DNA of 64,000 bases from Pinus tabuliformis (taxonomy: Eukaryota > Streptophyta > Pinopsida > Pinales > Pinaceae), in contig CM062820.1 of assembly GCA_031772625.1 (NCBI GenBank), forward strand, positions 1,072,975,369 through 1,073,039,368, read 5' to 3'. This document shows positions 11,858 to 20,800 of this stretch, one piece after another (the first letter of the stretch is position 1; every line of letters begins with the position of its first letter). Below the pieces are notes generated by a model that saw only the letters and a program-made list of their open reading frames with translations, searched no databases and was not told where the DNA came from. The translations under genes were made by a program, and so were the position numbers.

Positions 11858-14015
11858 GTGCGAAGCCTGGAATAGATTAGGGTTTTGTATTATCTAGGAA
11901 GGGTGAAGCGCTTTATCATTTTGAGGATTATCTCGTGGAGAACCTGGTTGGAACCTGCAATTTTCAACACAAAATACATGGATAAGATTATATCATCACT
12001 GAGGTAGGCATTCCCATACTCAGATAAAAATTTTAACTAACAGACTAAACTACTCTGATACAGAAATGATTTTGTAGTACATCATAATCATAGACTTTTG
12101 TAGACACAGTATGGGCGCAGCCATCTTTTTATGATTAGTCTACTTAGATAATGAATACAAAACTCCTCGCAGCCTGGACGGTAAAGATTTGATCCAGGGT
12201 CTTCATTCCTACTTCTCGAATTGGTACGATTCTAGCCATGCGAATAAATGAGTCGATGTCGAACATGGTAGAAACCACTTGATTACCAGTCGATGATGTG
12301 AACTGTTAACAAGCGTGAGAGAGACCACCAGTAATGTCAATGGTTCTCAAAGTACCCAGTACAATCCATGAGATGTGAATGAATGAGTTGGTGTCGAACA
12401 TTTCACGGAATCCTTCGATCGAAAGTCAATGATGTAAACTGACGTCAAAGGCGAGAAACCTGCCATTGATGCATGCAGACTTCAAGGCACTGACGATTTC
12501 TAAGTCATCTCTCTAGATAATGTGTTGATGTCGATAGAAAGAGACTCGTTGCAGGCAAGCCCACAACACGAAATCATTGTTCAAGTTGAAGAAATATTGC
12601 TTTAAGGACTGACTCAGGGATGGTCAAATGGATGACAAGTATTTTGCAGATGAAAGTTTTGTTTGCAGACCTCTTGAACACATAACGACACGACAGATGG
12701 TTTGGTGCTAAATAACTCAAAGTTAATCCCCAGAACCCGGTTAAAGACTTTCAAAAGTGGTTTGATTGACTGTGAGGTAAAAGATTTCCCAACCCAGGTG
12801 AATGAAAAGTGTCGTGTCCAAGAGTGGTAATAAAGTTTCTTTTGAGACAAAAGGTAACAAATAGGCTCATTCTTCTCTCTTTTCCCCCACCATTTCTGGC
12901 AAGTACCTCTTTATTTTTAACAAGCTTGAGGAGGATAACATATGCTTGATTATAAGCTCATCCTTCGGACGAGTCCAACCTAGTTTTGATTCGAACCCTA
13001 GGAAGGAGTGGTTCGTTCCTGTTTGTAATTGAACAGGTCCTTTACTGTGAAATGTTTAACGAGCCCAGTATAGGAGAAACTCGGCGTTTTTCAATTTTAG
13101 AGAGTCTGAAAAACTTAAGGAAACTCCAAGTTGAACTTTTTCGTAAATTTGTGTCCCTCAAGCCCGAAAAAGTATAAAATAATACCTGGGGGAACCGCTT
13201 GATCTTGCGACCAAGGAGTACTTTCATAGTTAGTGTCATTGACCTGAAAAGTAAAAAGCGATCAAAGACACGTCGTTTTATTTCCATATCGAGTTTGAAA
13301 CGACAAAAACACGACAATCTTTTCCTGATTTTACGGTCAGAAAAGAGCTATAAGGGGACCGTCTTTTAATTCCGTTTTAACGAGTGTAAAAGAAACGCTC
13401 GGCAATCTTTTCATGTTTTAGGAGTCAGAAAAGGGCTTAAAAGATGACTCTGATATTTTGTTTGTGAAAAATTACAATTTTCCCTCTAAGTCCCTTTGTC
13501 CTGCACAAAAGCGACACATTACTCATACCTGTTTAAGATAGGCAAAAATTCATCGAAAAACATCTTTTCATGGTGAAAAATGAACAAATTCATCCAAAAA
13601 ACCTATAAAAAGACTTTTTACCATGTCATTTTTACCGTTTGACTGTTGAGGTTGAAAAAGGAGCTTTTGACAAGAAACTTCCCGTGGTCGCTGCGGAAAA
13701 TCTGACCGTTAGAATCGAACGCCGTCTCTTCCAGGTATTTCACAACATCCTCCTTGTCAATTTCATCCGTTTAGAATTTTGTTTCAAGTTTCATTTTTGA
13801 TTTTTAGGGGGTTTTGGGTTTTGGAAACCGCCCTGCGGGGGACGCAGCTTTCCTAAAGGCTGACCTGCGTCCCCCGACTTTTTCCTACACAGGGAAAAGG
13901 TCGAGGGACGCAGGTTGCCTTCAGGCCACCTGCGTCCCGGCGCACTGTGTGCCAAACGCGGGGTGCGTCCTCCGCAAAACGCGGGTTTTGAAACCCCAAA
14001 CTCCCAAACCAACCA
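11858..14015. other. Element A 3' non-coding region, upstream region of the antisense gene
   Basis: No credible open frame. About 11930-13460 is diverged from but alignable to the B-family 3' region, including ACGAG...CTCG inverted repeats at about 12920-13440. A TATA-like word CTATAAAAAG at 13603-13612 on the plus strand could serve the oppositely oriented gene that starts at 14016. A GC-rich hairpin and a GTGCGTCC motif lie at 13863-13981, between that TATA-like word and the start codon. The promoter assignment is inference. Confidence 0.55.
13863..13915. repeat. GC-rich hairpin upstream of the antisense gene
   Basis: The arms ACCTGCGTCCCCCGAC... and its reverse complement pair over about 23 positions with two mismatches, around a loop of about 6 nt (TACACA). 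A third copy of one arm, ACCTGCGTCCC, follows at 13928-13938 and could form an alternative pairing. It sits about 100 bp upstream of the ATG at 14016. Confidence 0.75.
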
Positions 14016-15294
14016 ATGAAATTTCTCAAAACTAATTTTAATGCCTGTGTAATCATGTATAGGGCACTTATCATGCTGGATTGGAGAGAAAGAGAGCATG
14101 AGGAGGTTGATGAAGCTGCAATCAATCATCAACCCTCCCTCGATGCCCTAAGAGGATGTGGTTTATACAAATACTGGTCCATTCCCGAAATGAAAGCTCA
14201 GGTAAGGTTCTTGGAGTGGCTGGTTGAGAGATGGAACGTTCAAGAACAATGCTTTTATATCGGCGGGCAAAAACTCGAGATAGAGCCTGCTGACATTTAC
14301 TTTCTTACTGGCTTGCCGAACAGAGGTGAGCAACTCAATCTGGCTGGGACTAGGCCGGGTGGCCAATCCCTTGATAGTCTCCGAGCAGATTGGTGCCTAC
14401 CTGATCGAGAGCACAAGAAAGGCATAGAGATCAAATATGTCTCTCAACGTGAACTCATGGTCTTGGCTTTCACTGTGACCAGAATTTGTGGCTCAGCCAC
14501 TTTACATATTGCTATTGGGTCTCAATTTCGGATGGCAATTGATTGTCTCCAAGGCACCATTTTCAACTGGTGTGATGCACTGTTGGCTAACTTGAAAGTC
14601 CAACTGACCAAGGCAAAGACCGGCAGACTAAAGACCTTTGGATATGGGCCTATAGTCGTGAGCTTTGCCTTAGAGAGGATACCAATGCTGATCCCTCAGC
14701 ATCTCACTGTTGATATTTCGGGTCCTCAGGAGCCAAAGCTGGTACGATGGGTTGCTGTGATGGCCCGGCATCCGGACGAGGGTGCGGCAGTTGTTCGATT
14801 CACTGACAGTTATTTTCACTGGTTAGAGGACCAGGTGTTCGCGATCCAGGATTTTCCGTATGCCGGAATAGATTTTCGAGGTGATCCGGACATGGTTCTT
14901 CCACAGGGAGAACAATGGGATGACAGAGGTACTTTATTTTTCACAAGTTTTCAAATTATGTATTTTTTTGTTTTTTTATATATATATCGTCTCAAACTGA
15001 CAGTAAAATTTTCAAAATGCAGATGTTGGTCCACAGCGTCCAGCCAACCTCCGGCTTTTTGAGAGGCGACATCCAGTTGCACCGCTACCGGCCCCACAGG
15101 ACGCGGCGGCTGCGGAGGTACTGACTGAGTTGGAGCATGATCTACAGCGTCTGACGGCGGATATACCAGAGACATCTATGGATGATATTCCTATCAGACT
15201 GCAGCGCTACGTAGTCGCGGTCCCTGGACCGTTGAGGAGATTTTTGCGCAAGGTAGCTCGTGCAGTGGTGTCGTACAGGGAGCACCACCAGTGA
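14016..15294 (+). CDS. Two-exon plant-mobile-domain-like protein gene, antisense within element A
   Basis: Exon 1 is 14016-14928, the intron 14929-15022 (94 bp, T-rich, GT...AG; donor GAG|GTACTT, acceptor AAATGCAG), and exon 2 is 15023-15294. Splicing in phase 1 yields one open frame of 394 codons plus a TGA stop; without splicing the frame ends at 15062. Exon 1 has the look of the plant mobile domain (aminotransferase-like family): a W-rich segment (FLEWLVERW) then EPADIYFLTGLPNRG at about residues 90-104. These domains occur in plant nuclear silencing proteins of the MAIN/MAIL type and in some transposons. Exon 2 is alanine/arginine rich and unassigned. Starts at 14055 or 14073 are also possible. 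The gene lies opposite to gag-pol and converges on the RNase H at 15492. No break is visible. The exon model is from sequence alone. Confidence 0.75.
14929..15022 (+). other. Intron of the antisense gene
   Basis: 94 bp, about three quarters A/T, with a poly-T/TATATA stretch before CAAAATGCAG. It starts GTACTT after GACAGAG. Removing it restores an open frame of 90 further codons. Because it is antisense to the element's genomic RNA, it would not be recognised as an intron in that RNA and so could survive retrotransposition. Confidence 0.7.
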
Positions 15295-15491
15295 TTAGCT
15301 AGTCACTTGTGGACACATGTGACATTTTGACTTTTTGTACTTATCATTTTGCCGATCATAAGGTGTTTTTCAACCTATGATCGAAGACGATGTATATTTT
15401 TTGACACACTCCTATCTATATATATATCATTATTACCGGCTTATCTTGTTTAACATGTATGATGAAATGTTTTTTAAATTTACTTGCATGA
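15295..15491. other. Convergent 3' spacer between the antisense gene and the second RNase H
   Basis: About 200 bp of T-rich sequence with a TATATATATA run near 15417-15430. Both neighbouring coding regions end here, so 3' ends or antisense overlap of transcripts could occur. No gene is seen. Confidence 0.6.
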
Positions 15492-15911
15492 TTATCGTAA
15501 ATGTCTGTCCAACACTCGAGAAGCAATTGCATCTGCTAATGTATTTAAGGACCTTGGAATATGCTGATATTCAATGTAATCAAATTCACGTTCCAAGAGA
15601 CGCACTCTCAAAAACAACCTTAATAACACAGGATTTCTAATGGCATAAACTCTATTAAGCTGTAATACAACAAGTTCAGAATCTAACCTCACTATCAAAC
15701 GTCGAATTCCAAATGAAATAGATTCGGATAATAATTCAACCACTGCACTGTATTCTGCAATGTTATTCGTTGTTTGACCGAGGCTTACCCCATGCATAGA
15801 AACTAACTCGTCAGAGGGTGAATAGATAACCCAAGCTGCGGAAGAGATATTCCGTGTACTACGACAAGCACCATCAGCGAATCCAATGTATGTTTGGAGG
15901 GGCGTCGACAT
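15492..15911 (-). CDS. Second (archaeal-type) RNase H domain, 139 aa, downstream of integrase
   Basis: A complete RNase H fold signature: GFADGACR (first Asp), NNIAEYSAVV (Glu), RLDSELVV (Asp) and IPRSLNTLADAIA (last Asp), so all four catalytic positions D-E-D-D are present. It would cleave RNA of RNA/DNA hybrids during reverse transcription. It is 138 bp past the integrase stop, in the same frame but separated by stops. A good 3' splice-site look-alike (TTGATATTGTAG) directly precedes its ATG, so expression from a spliced RNA is possible. Extra archaeal-type RNase H domains are known in Tat-lineage elements, where they lie between the RT-RNase H and the integrase. Here it lies after the integrase. 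Confidence 0.85.
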   Translation of the reverse strand: MSTPLQTYIGFADGACRSTRNISSAAWVIYSPSDELVSMHGVSLGQTTNNIAEYSAVVELLSESISFGIRRLIVRLDSELVVLQLNRVYAIRNPVLLRLFLRVRLLEREFDYIEYQHIPRSLNTLADAIASRVLDRHLR

Positions 15912-16049
15912 CTACAATATCAAGAGCAAAACCAAGATAAGCCATAATAACGACGAAACACACTCATTAAACTAAGCACACTGACTAACTAACAATCAAA
16001 CTAGCTAGAAAGAAAACCTAACCTAACTAAAAATCTCCATACCCACCAT

Positions 16050-17822
16050 TTAAGCATAATACCTCTTTAGGTAAAGCCCATTTCTGGGTTTATCCAAAGA
16101 GTCCCCATCAAAATCTACTAGCTCATAAGCCCCTTTTGCTAGCTTTCGCTTTACAATATAGGGTCCATGCCACATAGGAACGAATTTTCCAGCACCTAGC
16201 TTATCGTTAGCTTGATCATATAAAAGCACTAGGTCTCCCTCCGAAAAACTTCGAGGGGTCACATTTCTATCATACTGAGCTTTCATTCGCTTCGCGTGAG
16301 TCTCGATTGCCAATGTAGCGTCACGTCGAGTCTCATCTAATTTAGCTAAGTACAATAAACGTTTCTCCTCTTCGGAAGTAGCTGGAAGTAATTCGACAGC
16401 CATTTGAAGTGATGGGATTTCACATTCAATGGGTAACACTGCTTCTAAGCCATAAACTAGCTGGAAAGGAGTGAACCCTGTTGAGTTTTTCACTGAGGTT
16501 CGGTATGCCCATAGCGCCGAAAATAACATGTTATGCCAATTCGACCGATGAATACCAATGGTTCGTCGGATCATGATAACCAGAACTTTGTTGATAGACT
16601 CAACCAAACCGTTGGCTTGCGGATAATAAGGAGTAGAGCTGTCATGGCGCAAACCAAGCTGGCTTGTAAGTTCAGTCATCATGGTGTTTCGAAAATGGCT
16701 TCCATGGTCAGTAATAATTGCTTGTGGGACACCAAACCTAGTTATTATATGATTGAATATGAAAACTGCAGCTGTTTTGCCGCTTGCGTCGAATGTAGGC
16801 ATCGCCTCGGCCCATTTAGTGAAATAATCAACCGCGAGGATGATATACGCATGCCCCCCGGCCGAGTGAGGGTTACAAGTAATAAAGTCGATACCCCATT
16901 TGGCGAATGGACCAACGGCAATTATAGGGTGGAGAGGAGCAGGTGGTGCGCGCATCTTTCGATCAAACACTTGGCAGTTGTGGCACTTCCGGACTGCAAT
17001 GATACAATCTTTAAACATAGATGGCCAGAAGTAACCAGCGCGCAACACCTTCTGAGCTGTGGCATACCCAGACATATGACCGCCACATGCTCCAGAGTGA
17101 CAATCATTCAAAACTCTCTCAGCCTCTTCGTGAGTTAGACAACGTCGAAAAACTAAGTCTGCCCCCCGGCGATAAAGTGTATCTCCAATAATTTTGTATT
17201 GCTGGGATTGAAACCTAATTTTTCGTCGTTCCTCTTTGGAAGCTTCAGGCCGAAAGGTTTGGGTTTGGAGATAGATGATTATATTCCCGAACCACGGATC
17301 TAAAGTACTGATAAGAAACAAAGATTCGTCCGCAATGGACTCTTCTGCCACAGTCTCTGTGTCAGTACGCGGGAAATCACACATCAATTCCGCAAAAACT
17401 AAAGATTTCTTAGACTTGGACTTCTCGAACTCCAAGTCGAACTCTTGCAGGATAACGATCCATTTAGAGTACTTGCCCCCTAGCAATTGTTTTGTCAAAA
17501 TGTAAATCATAGGGTTGCAATCCGAAATGACTGTAGTTTTACGGAGAAGAATGTAGTGACGAAAACGCTGGACAGCTTGAACGGCTGCCAGGGCCAATTT
17601 CTCCACATGTGAATATTTTAACTCAGTGGGATTTAAGGTTTGACTAAGATAATATATCACATGTTCAGCTCCGAATTCATCTTCTTGAACTAACACCATC
17701 CCAATGGTGGAATGTGAAGCTGCGAGGTATAAGAAGTAGTCCTGGTTGTAGTTGGGAGGATGCAGTAACGGTGCATGGGTTAACGCGTGTTTAAGTGCAT
17801 CAAAAGATTGGAATTGAACGTT
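16050..17822 (-). CDS. pol: Element A pol, second part: degenerate gypsy RNase H plus integrase
   Basis: Continues the gag-pol frame after an amber codon at 17823-17825; the first ATG is at 17699 (549 residues). The N-terminal 110 residues are the gypsy RNase H: the usual DAS is AAS (catalytic Asp replaced by Ala) and the terminal Asp position reads FAELM. The Glu (VEKLALA) and second Asp (VISDCNP) remain. The integrase follows: an HHCC zinc-binding region (CHSGACGGHMSG ... CHNCQVF), the catalytic core with GIDF, ITDHGSHF and PQANGLVESI giving D,D,E, then a GPY-type tail (MWHGPYIVKRK). It ends RYYA. It inserts the cDNA into the host chromosome. The integrase looks intact. Confidence 0.88.
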   Translation of the reverse strand, partial: NVQFQSFDALKHALTHAPLLHPPNYNQDYFLYLAASHSTIGMVLVQEDEFGAEHVIYYLSQTLNPTELKYSHVEKLALAAVQAVQRFRHYILLRKTTVISDCNPMIYILTKQLLGGKYSKWIVILQEFDLEFEKSKSKKSLVFAELMCDFPRTDTETVAEESIADESLFLISTLDPWFGNIIIYLQTQTFRPEASKEERRKIRFQSQQYKIIGDTLYRRGADLVFRRCLTHEEAERVLNDCHSGACGGHMSGYATAQKVLRAGYFWPSMFKDCIIAVRKCHNCQVFDRKMRAPPAPLHPIIAVGPFAKWGIDFITCNPHSAGGHAYIILAVDYFTKWAEAMPTFDASGKTAAVFIFNHIITRFGVPQAIITDHGSHFRNTMMTELTSQLGLRHDSSTPYYPQANGLVESINKVLVIMIRRTIGIHRSNWHNMLFSALWAYRTSVKNSTGFTPFQLVYGLEAVLPIECEIPSLQMAVELLPATSEEEKRLLYLAKLDETRRDATLAIETHAKRMKAQYDRNVTPRSFSEGDLVLLYDQANDKLGAGKFVPMWHGPYIVKRKLAKGAYELVDFDGDSLDKPRNGLYLKRYYA

Positions 17823-20800
17823 CTATTTCAACAACCGTGTAAAACCTTTAGTGACCTCGGCGTAGTTTGGGATGAATCGACGTAAAAAGTTCGCTTTCCC
17901 TTGCAAACTTTGGAGTTGGCGCAAACTCGAAGGAGGAGGCAATTTGATGATCGCTTCGACTTTCGAGGGATCGACGCGAATGCCGGCTTTTGAAACAACA
18001 AATCCCAGCAATCGACCTGTTTCTATACAGAAAACACACTTGTGGGGATTCAAACGAATTCGATAATGCCTACACCTCATAAAGATTGCTCGTAGGTGGT
18101 CAAGGTGATCAGCTCGTCGTAAAGAATGAGCAGGCAAATCATCGAGATACGGTTGCACAATGTGCTTGATGTCATGAAATGCGTAAGACATCGCCCGTTG
18201 AAAAGTGGCTCCGGCATTCTTAAGCCCAAAAGGTAATTTGCAATAAGCAAATGTTCCCCATGGACAAATGAATGCCGTTTTTGGTTGGTCGGCAGGTAGA
18301 ATATTGATTTGATTATAGCCCGAAAAACCATCCATGAAGGAAAACATTTCACTTCCGGCACAATCATCAATAATTTGATCGATATAAGGCGTAGGATAGT
18401 TGTCTTTTGGACAAGCTCGATTGATATCCCTATAGTCGATACAGATTCTTATTGTTCCTTGTTTCTTATTGACGGGAACAATATTCGATACCCAATCCGT
18501 TAACGGGATCGGATAAATGAAACCTGCTTTCAACAGCTTTTCGACTTCTGCTTTAATCGCAGCCGCTTTTCGAGGGTGAATCTGACGCAACCGTTGCCGA
18601 ATGGGTTTAGCATCCGGGTAGGTTTTGATTTCATGAACAACAATGGCAGGATCGATTCCCAGCATTTCCTCGTAAGACCATGCAAACACATCGCGAAATT
18701 CTTGGAATAGGGCCTTGTAAGTTTGGATTTCTTCTTCTGTACATGAGGCACCTATATGAATGTTCTCCTCAATTCCGGGTTTCACTGAAATATCAATGGG
18801 AATAGTACGAGAAATATTCCCTAAATTCAACTCTGAATCAGAATGTTTCGTTGGATCCTGAGCGTCTTTGACATATTCAGCGGTAAAGATAGATGAAAAA
18901 TCATTTTCAAATGCATCATCCTTAGGTAAAAACGAAGATCTGTGATGGAGATCTTCCCATGGTAGATCGTCTACACTTAGGATTTCGCGAAGTTGTTCGT
19001 CAGATGACACGACTTCGGGAAACGTTATCCGTTCTAAGGTTGAGGTGAAAAGTGACTCTTCACTGACCACATTCATTTGGTCGACTTCGGTTGAATGAAA
19101 GTCGGTAAAAGACATAAGAGCTTCATAAGCAATTTCATACGGACTCAACGGCATAACATCACCGAATGAGTCTAACTCAGAGTCAGATGGAACATACCAA
19201 GGATCATCATAAATAATGTTTTCTGATGTGATCATATGAATTGTTGCAAACGAAGGTTCTACGCTGAGTGGAGGGAGAGGAAAAGTTCCCAGTAAACCGG
19301 AATCCTTAACTAAACCTACACCAACATCCTTATAAGGGATTGTCGTTTTACCGACATGCTGGATACTCTCTGAAGAGGCTGGGTCGGATGAAAAGTATGT
19401 CAACTGATCAATAGTCACGATCTTACCGTTGTGTGGAAATTTAATTACTCTGAAGACCGATGAAACGACCGCTGTCATAGCATATGACCAACTTCGACCC
19501 AAAAGAAGGTTGTAGTCTAGAGGGGCATCAACCACTTCCACATCCAGACTAACGGTTTTACCTTCTACCCCTATAGGCAATTCTTGTAAAATACCAAACG
19601 GACGGAACCCACGGCCATCAAAGGCCTTAAGGATGGTGGGGGATTGGTTCAACGAAGGAGAACCAAGGGATCTCCAACATTGAATGGACATAATACACGT
19701 AGAAGCTCCCTCATCAATCACAGTGCGATGAATAGGCCTGTTTTTGACTATCACTGGAATTTGGAAAGCCATTTGATGGGGGAGTCGTGGTGTACTATTT
19801 TCTAAATCGAAGATCATTAGATTCGGATCCTGAACGTCAACAGCTCCTATAGCCGACAAAAGCAATTTTCGTTGTGCTGGACATGATTGCAGCACTTCTA
19901 ATGCCGACATTGCTGAGGGTGAAACAGCTAAGTCCTCAACAATGTTGTAATTCTGGGCCGCTCTCGCATGTGGATTGAAAGCAGACCTTCGAAGTACACC
20001 CTTGGCGGGCGGTTTAATTACTAAGTCTGGGTTAGGTTTCTCGATCTGTAGTGGATCGGAACCAGGAGCTGAGGTTGATGGGTTAGAGTGAGAAGATTCT
20101 GCTTCCTTGCCATCAACAGGATTCTTACTACCATAATCTTGCGATCGAGTCGCAATCCTCACATGAGACATCATCAAAATGGGTTCTTCACTGGCATTCG
20201 AGGAAGAACCTATCATCTTATTCTCCTGCTCCGGAAATGGATTTTTTAACACAGCAGGAGTGGGAGAACCTTTGACTATTTTCACTACCTCGGCCCGATG
20301 AGGGCAGTCTCTCGTAAAATGATCCTCTTCACAAATGAGACAAGGATATCGAGGTTTGCACTTTTCATCATTGGTTTCTGACTTTTTAGTTTTCTCCTTT
20401 GGAGCCTTGTCTGCTTTAGCCTTCTTCTTTCCTTTCTTATTCCCACCGTTTTTTGATTTGGCCGTAGATGACTCTACAGCGTGAATATCGGCGGTAAGTT
20501 CAGGAGAAGACTCTCCTGTCGGGGAATCGGGCAAAGTGATAATAGGAGTAGTTGAAGCCTTGGAAGACTTCTTCTTGCTCTTTGTATTCACGATACCAAT
20601 CATACCATCAGCGGCATGAGATCCCGAAGGAGCAGCAGCGATTTGGTTCGACTTTGGAAGATCCAGAATCTTCTCGTGTAATGTACCCGACTGCATGTAA
20701 ACTAAGTCAAGGTATTGTGCCTGAGCAATGACTTGCTCCTCAGTAACTACTCCGGCCTTAGCTACATCTTCAGTAATTCTTGGTAATAATGATTTAACAA

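Noticed and set aside
15912..16049. Integrase-RNase H fusion by a local intron
   Set aside because: Candidate donors give the wrong phase or leave the stop codon in place.
16533..17138. 201-codon plus-strand frame
   Set aside because: It is the reverse shadow of the integrase core; no independent domain or start context.
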